24,376 nucleotides of DNA from CALBZE01 sp036381255 (GTDB taxonomy: Bacteria > Gemmatimonadota > Gemmatimonadetes > Longimicrobiales > RSA9). The position numbers and the translations under genes were made by a program. Shown one piece after another: positions 16,368 through 24,023 of this stretch (positions within the stretch are counted from its first letter, which is position 1; the number at the start of each line of letters is the position of its first letter). A model generated the notes under the pieces. It was not told the origin of the DNA. It worked only from the letters and a program-made list of their open reading frames with translations, and ran no database searches. The stretch spans positions 1 through 24,376 of the forward strand of contig DASVDG010000027.1 of assembly GCA_036381255.1 (NCBI GenBank), read 5' to 3'.

Positions 16368-16706
16368 GCATGCCTCCGTGCAAGGTGAAACGTTCGATCG
16401 AGAGAGATCGCCGGGGTGCACGCAAGGACAATGCCCCGGCCCGCCGCCCGGTCCGCCGCCGCTGCGGCCGCATCGGCCCAGCCGAGCACGGCTCTTGCCC
16501 TTAGACCACGGCGTAATGCCCGCGACGGCGGCGGGCAAGGCGAGCGCCCCGGACCCGCGTCCGCGGCTCTGTCCCGCCTCATTTTATTACGATACACAGA
16601 GTTACACGGCACGGCGGACCCGCTTCCGCCGCGGCCGGACACGATGCACCGACTCGTGGCGAAGCCGCCGCTCTCCGGTCGAGGCCGGCTACGCTTTTCC
16701 TGTTCG
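16368..16706. other. Divergent intergenic region of HU and the zinc-ribbon gene
   Basis: About 340 bp without a convincing gene. It contains a small hairpin TGCCCGC/GCGGGCA (16517-16523 with 16531-16537) and an unusually AT-rich stretch around 16579-16611 (TTTTATTACGATACACAG). A second T-rich patch lies at 16693-16719. These are likely promoter territory for one or both divergent genes, but I cannot assign -35/-10 pairs with confidence. Frames running through here look like shadows. Confidence 0.4.
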
Positions 16707-16757
16707 GTGAAATTTTTTGTCATGGTCCGATCGGACCCGGAGTTGGCGACACCTGAC

Positions 16758-17447
16758 ATGAGCCAGAACGGAACGTCACGCGAGAACGGTGATCGGCTCC
16801 CGTCGCTGATCGCGGAACGCGATCGGTACCGGCAGTGGCTGGACACGCTCGAATCCGGGCGGGACGAGATCCCCGATCACATCTACGAGCGGATCGCCGC
16901 GGACTACGCGGCGCGGCTCGACAAGGCGGTCGAGGCGTTGCGCGAGCACGCGGACGCGCTGGAGGAGCGGCTCGAGGAGCGCCGCGCGGCGCTGGGCGAA
17001 GTGGTGGAGAAGCTGGGCGCGAGGCAGGACGAACTGGTCGAGAGCCGGATCCGCCACCGGGTCGGGGAGCTGGACCAGCGGCGCTGGCAGGGGATCGAGC
17101 GGGGCCTGATGTCGACGATCCGGGAGCTGGAGCGGCGGCAGGAGGAGCTGGAGGCGGACGTCCGTCGCCTCGAGGAAGCGCTCGACCAGGTCCGGCAGCC
17201 GGTGCTTTCCGCCGCCGGCCTGGTCGAAGCGCCGTTCCTCCGGGTTCTCGCGGAGGCGAGCGGCCGGTCGCGGCGCAACGGCGGGAACGGCGGCGCTCGG
17301 GGCGCGGACCGCGGCTCGGCCGCCCGGGAGTCCGATCCGACGCGGTCGCGCAAGCCGACCGGCCACCGCACGCGCCACTGCGACGCGTGCGGCACGTTCA
17401 ACCTGCCCGACGCCGACTTCTGCGAGGGGTGCGGCGGCGGCCTGTAG
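16758..17447 (+). CDS. Coiled-coil protein with C-terminal zinc ribbon, 229 aa
   Basis: Function unknown. Residues about 10-150 are almost pure charged helix (EERLEERRAALGEVVEKL, RRQEELEADVRRLEEAL), a strong coiled-coil pattern. A Gly/Arg/Ser-rich, probably disordered and basic linker follows. The last 23 residues form a four-cysteine zinc ribbon: HCDACGTFN, then DFCEGCGGGL (CxxC...CxxC). There is no signal or membrane segment. It may bind nucleic acid or ribosomes, by analogy with other coiled-coil zinc-ribbon proteins, but that is inference. The start is uncertain: ATG 16758, ATG 16722 and GTG 16707 share the frame, and none has a good ribosome site. I give the one from which charged helix begins soonest. 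Convergent with the CopC-CopD gene. Confidence 0.8.
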   Translation: MSQNGTSRENGDRLPSLIAERDRYRQWLDTLESGRDEIPDHIYERIAADYAARLDKAVEALREHADALEERLEERRAALGEVVEKLGARQDELVESRIRHRVGELDQRRWQGIERGLMSTIRELERRQEELEADVRRLEEALDQVRQPVLSAAGLVEAPFLRVLAEASGRSRRNGGNGGARGADRGSAARESDPTRSRKPTGHRTRHCDACGTFNLPDADFCEGCGGGL

Positions 17448-17463
17448 ACGTCCCGGACGAAGG

Positions 17464-17482
17464 CGGGTCGGGCCACGACCCG
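17464..17482 (+). terminator. Small hairpin after the zinc-ribbon gene
   Basis: CGGGTCG (17464-17470) and CGACCCG (17476-17482) pair around GGCCA, 17 nt past the stop codon and just before the larger hairpin at 17493-17532. Confidence 0.4.
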
Positions 17483-17492
17483 GCCCCGGAAA

Positions 17493-17532
17493 CGGAACGC
17501 GACCGCGGCGAGGGGGCCGCGGTCGCGTTCCG
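17493..17532. terminator. Strong bidirectional hairpin between convergent genes
   Basis: CGGAACGCGACCGCGGC (17493-17509) and GCCGCGGTCGCGTTCCG (17516-17532) are perfect 17-bp arms with a 6-nt loop. It lies midway between the convergent zinc-ribbon and CopC-CopD genes, the expected place for a shared terminator. It lacks U-tracts, so termination may rely on hairpin strength or Rho. Confidence 0.7.
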
Positions 17533-17553
17533 CGCATCGGCGACCCGTGGCGC

Positions 17554-19119
17554 TCAGTGCGCCGACGCCGTGGCCTCGACCGTCTCGACCGCGCCCGGCG
17601 CATCGGCGGCGGCCGCGGCCGACTCCGCTGCCGGCGGCGTGGCCACGAGGAGCGCCGTCGCCACGAGCACCAGCACGCCGACCGCCAGCTCGACGGCCGA
17701 CGAGCGACGCAGCCTGGGGATCCCGCTCTCGTCGCCGAGCGACGGCCGGACGCGGAGGAAGTTGTACGCACCCAGGCCGAAGACCAGCGCGATCGCGCCA
17801 AGCTTGACCAGCAGCGTCCGACCGTACGCAGTACCGAAGAGCGCGTCGACGCTGCCGAGGTGCATCACGGAGGCGTAGAGGCCGGTCGCGACCAGCACGG
17901 CGGCGAAACAGAGCGCAGCCGGCGAGAAAGCGCCGACGAGCGCGGCGACGGCGGGCCCGCGACGCGGCGACTCGAGGCGCAGCGCGGCGGGGATCCCGGC
18001 CGCGAGCACCAGCGCCAGCGTGCCGAGCCACCCGCCGGCACCCAGCACGTGCAGCGCGTCGGCGACGACGGCGAGCGCGGCACCCTCCTGCGCCGCGACG
18101 GCGTGGCCCGAAAGCGCGGGCGTTACGGCAAGCGCCAGGGCGGCGACCGCCGCCGCCGCCCACCCGGCCCGCCCGGCGCCTCGCGCCGAGCGGAGCCCGA
18201 CGACCGCGAGCGCCGCGCCGGCCACCTGGATCAGCCACCCGCGGCCCCACGTGGTCCCCGTGATCAGTTCCCGGACCAGCGTGGGTTCCACGCCGCCGAG
18301 CGCGCGCGCCTGAGCCAGCAGTCGGAGCGCGGCCGCGGCGAGAAGGAGCCACGCCGCCGCCTCTCCGATCGAGCGGGCCCGGTCCGCGGCCGGGCCGATG
18401 AGCGCGTCCGCCGACGCGCCGCTCCTCCGGCCGACCGCGCCGAGCACGATGTGCCGGAACGCGACGCAGCCGATCAACCCCACCAGGCACAGGAACGTGA
18501 ACCAGCGGATCGCGACGTACGCGGGTGCGTCCGCTCCGAACGCCTGCACGCCGATCGAGCGCGGCGCCGCCCCTGCCCCGGCCGACGGGTCCGCCGCGTT
18601 CGCGCCGGAGCCCGCGCCGGCCACACCGGCGGGCGCGCCGGCGACCGGGGCCCGGGCACCCGGCGCGTCGGCGCCGGGTGCCGCCGCGCCGCCCGCACCC
18701 GCCTCAGGCGCCGCCAGCCCCGCAGCGCCCGGAGAAATGGCGAAGTCGAAGCTGCCCTGCACCGGGTGCCCGTCGGGGCCGACCACGCGCCAGCGGACCG
18801 TGTAGTCCCCGGCCTTGAGCGCCCCCCGCACCGCGACGACGATCACGTTCGCGGAATCCGCCGCCAGCTCCGGCGCCGCGAGCGCGACGGGCTGCCCCTC
18901 CGGGCCGAGCAGCTCGACGCGCGTCAGCCCGAGCTCGACCGGGCGGGTGAACGTCAACCGGAGCACGCGCGGCGCCTCGTCGAGTCGCGCGCCGTCGCCC
19001 GGCACGGAATGCTTCAACACCTCGTGCGCCGCCGCGTCGCCCGCCATCCCGATCAGCAACGGAAGCGCGAGGAGTACCGCCGCCCACGCCCCGCCGCGCC
19101 TCTGCGTCGGTCTGCCCAC
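17554..19119 (-). CDS. CopC-CopD fusion: copper-binding and copper-transport membrane protein, 521 aa
   Basis: Predicted to bind copper in the periplasm and move it across the inner membrane. A signal peptide (residues 1 to about 31) leaves a mature N-terminus beginning with His (HEVLKHSVPGDGARLDEAP), the classic CopC copper ligand. The CopC barrel continues to VGPDGHPVQGSFDFAI, whose D-x-H supplies the other Cu(II) ligands. A long Ala/Gly/Pro-rich linker (about residues 130-190) leads to an eight-TM CopD domain with SGHAVA, ADALHVLGAGGWLGTLAL and TLLVKLGAIALVFGLGAYN. CopC-CopD fusions are well known in high-GC bacteria (YcnJ-like). Start is GTG at 19119 with AGGAGG upstream. It follows the DUF2231 gene on the same strand, 113 nt apart. 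Confidence 0.93.
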   Translation of the reverse strand: MGRPTQRRGGAWAAVLLALPLLIGMAGDAAAHEVLKHSVPGDGARLDEAPRVLRLTFTRPVELGLTRVELLGPEGQPVALAAPELAADSANVIVVAVRGALKAGDYTVRWRVVGPDGHPVQGSFDFAISPGAAGLAAPEAGAGGAAAPGADAPGARAPVAGAPAGVAGAGSGANAADPSAGAGAAPRSIGVQAFGADAPAYVAIRWFTFLCLVGLIGCVAFRHIVLGAVGRRSGASADALIGPAADRARSIGEAAAWLLLAAAALRLLAQARALGGVEPTLVRELITGTTWGRGWLIQVAGAALAVVGLRSARGAGRAGWAAAAVAALALAVTPALSGHAVAAQEGAALAVVADALHVLGAGGWLGTLALVLAAGIPAALRLESPRRGPAVAALVGAFSPAALCFAAVLVATGLYASVMHLGSVDALFGTAYGRTLLVKLGAIALVFGLGAYNFLRVRPSLGDESGIPRLRRSSAVELAVGVLVLVATALLVATPPAAESAAAAADAPGAVETVEATASAH

Positions 19120-19144
19120 GATGCCTCCTGGGTGCGCTGGGAGA

Positions 19145-19172
19145 GCGCGGCCCGGTACGCCACGGGCCGCGC
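19145..19172 (-). promoter_or_regulatory. Leader hairpin before the CopC-CopD gene
   Basis: GCGCGGCCCG (19145-19154) and CGGGCCGCGC (19163-19172) are perfect 10-bp arms with an 8-nt loop between the DUF2231 stop and the CopC-CopD start, about 15 nt before the AGGAGG. On the minus strand it is followed by TCTCCC. It could be a terminator after DUF2231 or a leader structure of the copper gene. Confidence 0.4.
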
Positions 19173-19232
19173 CGAATCGCTCACCTCAAAGGTAAAGTGG
19201 GCGGCCGCAGAGTTCCACTCCCCGACGCGACG

Positions 19233-19859
19233 CTACGGCTGCGGCCCGTCCGCCGCGCGAGGCATGGACGTCGCCCGCGCTTCGCGGCCGCCCCGCAGTG
19301 CGGGCACCAGGTTGCCCTGGGCCATCGTCTCCACGGCGTGGCGCACGCCCAGGCGCGCGTCCTCGATCGCGTGCTCCGTCACCTCCTCCGCCCGGTCCCA
19401 GCGCAGCTCCGGCCCGTGCCCCGGCGCGATGCCGCCCGCGGCGTCCACGCCGACGCCGTGGTCGTAGACCATCTTGCCGCCCAGGTACGCGCTGTAGGCC
19501 ACGGCGCCGATCGACGCCAGCCCCGTGGCCAGGTAGCGGAGGCTCGGCTTCCTGCGCCGCATGCGCACGACGGCCATCGCCGTCGCGAGGGCGACGAATC
19601 CCATGTTCAGCGTACGGTGCGTGACGAGAATGTCGCCGGCGCGGTCGTCTCGCAGCTCGACCTCTTCCTGGGCGATGAGACCGAACACGCCCGCCAGCGC
19701 GCCGGTCGCGGCGGTGAGCGCGATCCCGAGCTTGCCGGTGGCAAGCATCGTCCGGCTTCCCGTGACCTTGCCGATCGCGTCGGCGCCGATCGCGAGCGGC
19801 AGGAACGCGATCGGATAGTGGACGAGCGACGGGTGGACCTCCTGGAGGCGGATGGTCAT
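19233..19859 (-). CDS. DUF2231-family membrane protein, 208 aa
   Basis: A small integral membrane protein of unknown biochemical function. It opens with the family's hallmark HPSLVHYPIAFLPLAIGADA, followed by three further hydrophobic segments (GIALTAATGALAGVFGLIA, GFVALATAMAVV, YLATGLASIGAVAYSAYL). Conserved-looking histidines sit at THRTLNMG and in GGKMVYDHGVGV, where DUF2231 proteins usually carry them. The last 60 residues are soluble and charged. ATG at 19859 has AGGAG seven nt upstream on the minus strand; the much longer open frame to 20771 is a shadow of the opposite gene. Members often sit near heme, cytochrome or metal genes, and here it precedes CopC-CopD and is divergent from the multicopper oxidase unit. 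A redox-linked membrane role is inference. Confidence 0.9.
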   Translation of the reverse strand: MTIRLQEVHPSLVHYPIAFLPLAIGADAIGKVTGSRTMLATGKLGIALTAATGALAGVFGLIAQEEVELRDDRAGDILVTHRTLNMGFVALATAMAVVRMRRRKPSLRYLATGLASIGAVAYSAYLGGKMVYDHGVGVDAAGGIAPGHGPELRWDRAEEVTEHAIEDARLGVRHAVETMAQGNLVPALRGGREARATSMPRAADGPQP

Positions 19860-19958
19860 GGCTGGCTCCTCGGCTTGGCGTTCGCGCAGCGGGGAGTGGC
19901 GGCCGTTGCGGCCGGGGGCGATCCCCTGCCCGGCGCGTGCCGCGCCGTCCGCCCGCGC

Positions 19959-19978
19959 GGCGTCGACCCGTCGACGCC
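19959..19978. promoter_or_regulatory. Perfect palindrome, candidate operator
   Basis: GGCGTCGAC-CC-GTCGACGCC: 9-bp perfect arms, 2-nt centre, sitting in the divergent control region of a DUF2231/copper unit and the oxidase unit. The size fits a dimeric regulator site. It does not resemble the C/G-run CsoR box or the CueR site as I know them, and no regulator gene lies in the window. Confidence 0.4.
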
Positions 19979-20010
19979 CCCCGCGCATCCCCGCCCGACC
20001 CATCGCACGT

Positions 20011-20038
20011 TTGACGCCAGCGGCGAAGGCCGTACGGA
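20011..20038 (+). promoter_or_regulatory. Candidate promoter of the oxidase unit
   Basis: TTGACG and TACGGA with a 16-bp spacer on the plus strand. The -35 box is good and the -10 weak. The leader to the TTG start at 20217 would be about 170 nt. Confidence 0.3.
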
Positions 20039-20216
20039 TCACCGAACGCGGCCATGCCCCGTGCGGAAGCGACCGGGGTCTCGCGACCGCCGCACCGGCA
20101 TCGTCGTTCGCCCCATCGACTTGCCCGCGCCGCGCCGTGTCGCCATCCTTAGACGGTTGCCCGGTGGCACAGCCCGTTCGTCCACGCCGAGAAATCCGCC
20201 CACGGAGGGTTCCTCT

Positions 20217-20816
20217 TTGTCGTCCGTCACGTCCACGCACGCGTCGCGCGCCGGCCGCGGCATCGCCGTCGCGCTCGTCGCGCCCCTCGCCGTCGCGGCC
20301 GCGGCGATCGCCGGCCCGGCGGCCGGCGCCCCGGTGCACCCTGCACCGGCCGCCGCATTCTGTGCCGCGCCGACCGCCGCGACGGGGCCGGACCCGTTCT
20401 CGATCCGACTGGTCCCGACCGCCCGCGCCAACGGCGCGTCGGGCACGGTCCGGCTGAGATTCGCCGACTCGCCGTTCGGCGTCGCCGTCACCCGCGACGG
20501 CCACCACGCCTACGACGCCGCCTTCGCCGTCGTCGATCTGCCGCCCGTCGCGGACGCCGTCCTCGTGGCCTGGGCCGCCACGCCCGCGCTCGACCGCGTC
20601 GAGAAGCTCGGCATGCTCGGACCCGACGGCACGCTCGAAGCCCGCGTCCACTTCAACAAGTTTCTCATCTTCGTCACCGCCGAGCCGTCCGCCGACGTGG
20701 ACCGCTGGAGCGGGCCGATCCTGCTCCGCGGCATCTCGCCGAGCGGACGCATGCACTCGATGGCCGGCCACGGCCCTTTCGCCGGAGAGCCGTGCGGCTC
20801 ATGGAATTCGTTCTGA
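20217..20816 (+). CDS. Exported protein of unrecognised family, 199 aa, upstream of the multicopper oxidase
   Basis: I chose TTG at 20217: GGAGGG (20204-20209) lies 7 nt before it and the protein then begins with a signal peptide (SRAGRGIAVALVAPLAVAAA, followed by AIAGPAAGA). The mature part is a predicted beta-rich domain of about 150 residues: FSIRLVPTARANGASGTVRL, FADSPFGVAVTRDGHHAYDA, VLVAWAATPALDRVEKLGML and VHFNKFLIFVTAEPSADVDR. The VAWAATP...LG strands recall immunoglobulin-like or anti-sigma-K-type C-terminal folds, but I would not assign it. Two cysteines (FCAAP, EPCGSW) could form a disulfide across the mature chain. The stop at 20814-20816 is 2 nt before the oxidase ATG, so the two are translated as a pair. 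Confidence 0.82.
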   Translation: MSSVTSTHASRAGRGIAVALVAPLAVAAAAIAGPAAGAPVHPAPAAAFCAAPTAATGPDPFSIRLVPTARANGASGTVRLRFADSPFGVAVTRDGHHAYDAAFAVVDLPPVADAVLVAWAATPALDRVEKLGMLGPDGTLEARVHFNKFLIFVTAEPSADVDRWSGPILLRGISPSGRMHSMAGHGPFAGEPCGSWNSF

Positions 20817-20818
20817 TC

Positions 20819-22546
20819 ATGGCCGGCGCCCGGCACCGCCTCGCGGCCGCGCTGGTGGCCGCGACGCTCGCCGCGCCCGCGACGGCCGCCGCCCAGGCGC
20901 ACGCCGACTCGACGCAACTGAAGCACCAGGGCATGCACCACGGGATGCACCACGGAGCGACGGAGACCGCCGCCGTCTGGCGCATGCCGCCGATGGACAT
21001 GAGCATGCCGATGCTGCCGTCACTCATGGAGGCCGAGCCCAAGGTCCGGCCGTTCCTCCCCGGCGCCGGCATCGACCCGATGACGCTCCCCGCCGCCGCG
21101 TTCCGCGAGGTCGTCGAGCTCCAGGACGGCGACACGCTCGCCCTCGTCGCCGGCCTCGTCCGGCGCACCATCTCCGGCCGCACGTTCGTCATGTACGGCT
21201 TCAACGGGCAGTACCCGGGGCCACTCATCAAAGCGCCGCAGAACGCGACCATCGTCGTGGAGTTCCGGAACGAGACGGCGCTGCCGACCGCGGTGCACTG
21301 GCACGGCGTACGGCTCGACAACCGCTACGACGGCGTGCCCGGCGTGACGCAGGAGCCGGTGCCGCCGGGCGGCACGTTCGAGTACCGCGTGCACTTCCGC
21401 GATGCCGGCATCTACTGGTACCACCCGCACCACCGCGAGGACATCACGCAGGACCTCGGGCTCTACGGCAACATGATGGTCGCCTCGCCCGACCCGGACT
21501 ACTTCAATCCGGTCAATCGCGAGGAGATCGTCATGCTCGACGACCTGCTCGTCGACGAGGCGGGGCTCATCCCGTACGGCACGGAGACCGCGACGCACGC
21601 GCTCATGGGCCGCTTCGGCAACGTGATCCTGCTCAACGGCGAGCCGGACTACGACCTCGAGGTCCGCCGCGGCGACGTCGTCCGCTTCTTCTTCACGAAC
21701 GTCTCGAACACCCGCGTCTTCAACCTCTCCTTCGACGGCGCACAGGTGAAGGTGATCGGGTCGGACGTCGGGAAGTACGAGCGGGAGGCGCGCGTCGAGA
21801 GCATCGTGATCGCGCCGGCCGAGCGTTACATTGTGGAGGTGTTGTTCGATCGCGCCGGCCCCGTCACGCTGACGAACCGGATCCAGGCCATCGACCACTA
21901 CCGCGGCGAGTTCTACGCGCACGTCGACACGCTCGGCACGATCCGGGTGTCGGAGACGACGACCGCCGAGAGCCACCGCGCGGCGTTCGAGCGGCTGCGC
22001 GAGAATCCCGAGGTCATCGCCGAGATCGACCGCTACCGCCCGTTCTTCGACCGGCCGGTCGATCACACGCTCGAGATCGGCGTCGACGTCGGCGCGCTAC
22101 CGCTGCCGCTCCTCCAGATGATGGCGGTCGACACGTTCTACTACCACCCCGTGGAGTGGAACGACGTCATGCCGATGATGAACTACCTCTCGACCGGCGT
22201 CGACGTCCGCTGGTTCGTGCGCGACGTCGCGACCGGCCGCGAGAACATGGACATCGACTGGCGCTTCCGCGTCGGCGACATCGTGAAGCTGCGGATCCGC
22301 AACGAGCCGACGTCGCTGCACCCGATGCACCACCCGATCCACATCCACGGCCAGCGGTTCCTGATCCTCGAACGCGACGGCGTGCGCAACACGAACTTCG
22401 TCTGGAAGGACACGGCCGTGATCCCGCTCGGCTCGACGGTCGACCTGCTGGTCGAGATGTCGAACCCCGGCGACTGGATGCTGCACTGCCACGTCTCGGA
22501 ACACCTGGAGACCGGCATGAAGATGGTCTTTCGCGTCGCACCCTGA
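20819..22546 (+). CDS. Exported multicopper oxidase (CueO/CopA/laccase-like), 575 aa
   Basis: Oxidises a substrate (Cu(I), Mn(II), Fe(II) or phenols) while reducing O2 to water, outside the inner membrane. A signal peptide (MAGARHRLAAALVAATLAAP) precedes a His/Met-rich segment (HQGMHHGMHHG, PPMDMSMPM). All copper motifs are intact: HWH at residues 160-162, HPHH at 202-205, HPMHHPIHIH at 501-510 and HCHVSEHLETGM at 556-567, giving the trinuclear site and a type-1 site with Cys557, His562 and axial Met567. The usual three-cupredoxin layout and length fit. ATG 20819 starts the signal peptide; in-frame ATG 20801 or GTG 20792 overlap the upstream gene and are possible. Likely operon with the genes on both sides. 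Confidence 0.94.
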   Translation: MAGARHRLAAALVAATLAAPATAAAQAHADSTQLKHQGMHHGMHHGATETAAVWRMPPMDMSMPMLPSLMEAEPKVRPFLPGAGIDPMTLPAAAFREVVELQDGDTLALVAGLVRRTISGRTFVMYGFNGQYPGPLIKAPQNATIVVEFRNETALPTAVHWHGVRLDNRYDGVPGVTQEPVPPGGTFEYRVHFRDAGIYWYHPHHREDITQDLGLYGNMMVASPDPDYFNPVNREEIVMLDDLLVDEAGLIPYGTETATHALMGRFGNVILLNGEPDYDLEVRRGDVVRFFFTNVSNTRVFNLSFDGAQVKVIGSDVGKYEREARVESIVIAPAERYIVEVLFDRAGPVTLTNRIQAIDHYRGEFYAHVDTLGTIRVSETTTAESHRAAFERLRENPEVIAEIDRYRPFFDRPVDHTLEIGVDVGALPLPLLQMMAVDTFYYHPVEWNDVMPMMNYLSTGVDVRWFVRDVATGRENMDIDWRFRVGDIVKLRIRNEPTSLHPMHHPIHIHGQRFLILERDGVRNTNFVWKDTAVIPLGSTVDLLVEMSNPGDWMLHCHVSEHLETGMKMVFRVAP

Positions 22547-22577
22547 TCGTGTCGGGCCGTGCGGCACGAGCGGGCGG

Positions 22578-22594
22578 CCGGGGCATCGCCCCGG
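22578..22594 (+). terminator. Hairpin after the multicopper oxidase
   Basis: CCGGGGC-ATC-GCCCCGG (22578-22594), with possible outer GCGGG/CCCGC pairs (22570-22574 with 22597-22601), in the 97-nt gap before the LVIVD-like gene. A short GTTTCC follows at 22611. It may attenuate rather than end the transcript. Confidence 0.5.
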
Positions 22595-22643
22595 AACCCG
22601 CCGCTCGATCGTTTCCGTCCCACCTCCACCGGAGGAACCTCAC

Positions 22644-23999
22644 ATGAAGTCGATCACCCGAAACGTCCTCGCCTCGCTCGCGGCCGGCGCGCTCCTCGCC
22701 TCGGCCGTCGTCGACGCCGCCGCGCAGCAGCGGCCGGCGGGCGAGGAAGGCAGCCGGAACATCGAAGTCCTCGCTCACATCCCGCTCGGCGCGCCGCTCA
22801 GCGTCTCGGACGTCGAGCTCGAGCAGGAGATCTCGCGACCCTTCGCCTACGTCGGCCGCATGTTCGTGCACGGCTTCGACATCATCGACCTGCGCGATCC
22901 CGAGAACGCGAGCGTCCTCTACCGCTGGCGCATCGAGAACGCCGAACTGCACCAGGGCACCGGCATGATGGACGGCAAGCAGTTCAAGCACGACGGACGC
23001 TACTACTACGTCCAGTCCACGCAGTTCGGGCAGGGCGGCCCGGACGCCGACCTCGGCGCCATCGTCTTCGACGTGACCGGGCTCCCCGACGTCAGCAAGA
23101 TCAAGGAGGTCGCCCGCATCCGCGCGCCCGACCTCCCCGGCGGGTTCCACAACATCTTCATCTACAAGCACTCCGACGGCCGGCCGCTCCTGATCACGAC
23201 GACGAGCGGCCCGCACGCCAACATCTACGACCTCTCGGCCGTGATCCGCGGCCGCGACGGCCTCATCGGCAAGGTCCCCGTGCCGGAAGGGATGTCGGAC
23301 CCGTTCGGCACCGGCGGGTTCTACCACGACATGTACGCCGCCTACGACCCCGCCACCGGCCGGGACAAGTTCTACGGCGGCGGCTCCGGCGGGTACCACG
23401 TCTACGACATCACCACGCCCGAGAGCCCGACGCACCTCTTCTCGATCACCGGGATGCCGCTCGTCCCCTGGGGTCACACGTTCACCCCGACGCCGGACGG
23501 GAAGTACGCCGTGGGCGAGGTCGAGCACCAGTACGCGCCGCTGCGCATCTTCGACCTCCAGCCCGGCCAGAGCGGCGAGACGCGCACGATCAACCGCTCG
23601 ATCGGCGCATGGACCGCGAACTGGAAGAACCTCTCCCACAACCACGAGGTCCGCTGGCCGTTCGTCTTCGTCTCCGCCTACGAGGACGGGCTCCAGATCT
23701 TCAACATGATGGATCCGACCGACCCCTACACCGTCGGCTTCTACGACACCTACTCCGGCCCGCCGGCCGTCGGCATGTGCGGCGACCGCAAGTGCAACGG
23801 CGCCTTCGGCGTCGACGTCCGCAACGCCGACGGCCTCATCGTCATCAGCGACATGACCACCGGCTTCTGGGCCTTCCGCATGGACGGCTTCCAGGGGTGG
23901 AACGGCGAGGACTGGGGGATGCCGAACATCTCCAGCGTGCAGGACTGGGACAACGGCCCGGTCCGGCGGCCGAAGGTCACGACGGACGACGACGCCTGA
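22644..23999 (+). CDS. Exported LVIVD-type beta-propeller protein, 451 aa
   Basis: Signal peptide MKSITRNVLASLAAGALLAS ends near AAAQQ. The mature protein is built of repeating blades with the LVIVD-like pattern: FVHGFDIIDLRDPENAS, YHVYDITTPESPTHLFSI, APLRIFDLQPGQSGE, GLQIFNMMDPTDPYTVGF and GLIVISDMTTGFWAFRM. Many histidines recur at similar blade positions (ELHQGTGMM, GFHNIFIY, FYHDMY, WGHTFTPTP, EVEHQYAP, LSHNHEVRW), and one cysteine pair is present (MCGDRKCNG). Such a His set is reminiscent of metal-binding propellers such as selenium-binding protein/methanethiol oxidase, but direct homology is not established here. GGAGGA 8 nt before the ATG fixes the start. Position after the oxidase suggests a partner role; this is inference. 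Confidence 0.86.
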   Translation: MKSITRNVLASLAAGALLASAVVDAAAQQRPAGEEGSRNIEVLAHIPLGAPLSVSDVELEQEISRPFAYVGRMFVHGFDIIDLRDPENASVLYRWRIENAELHQGTGMMDGKQFKHDGRYYYVQSTQFGQGGPDADLGAIVFDVTGLPDVSKIKEVARIRAPDLPGGFHNIFIYKHSDGRPLLITTTSGPHANIYDLSAVIRGRDGLIGKVPVPEGMSDPFGTGGFYHDMYAAYDPATGRDKFYGGGSGGYHVYDITTPESPTHLFSITGMPLVPWGHTFTPTPDGKYAVGEVEHQYAPLRIFDLQPGQSGETRTINRSIGAWTANWKNLSHNHEVRWPFVFVSAYEDGLQIFNMMDPTDPYTVGFYDTYSGPPAVGMCGDRKCNGAFGVDVRNADGLIVISDMTTGFWAFRMDGFQGWNGEDWGMPNISSVQDWDNGPVRRPKVTTDDDA

Positions 24000-24023
24000 G
24001 CGATCGCACGGCACCGCCGCGCA

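Larger units (their letters stand above)
19860..20216. other. Divergent intergenic region of DUF2231 and the oxidase unit
   Basis: About 357 bp with no gene I can support. It holds the 20-nt palindrome at 19959-19978 and a possible plus-strand promoter, TTGACG (20011-20016) with TACGGA (20033-20038), spacing 16. The remaining sequence is GC-rich. Both flanking transcripts must start here or nearby. Confidence 0.5.

Noticed and set aside
16020..16388. Plus-strand frame starting at the ATGA overlap after the PPOX gene
   Set aside because: It is antisense to the HU gene and encodes no recognisable sequence.
19860..20771. N-terminal extension of the DUF2231 protein by 304 residues
   Set aside because: The extension is antisense to the exported-protein gene and the true start has AGGAG directly upstream.
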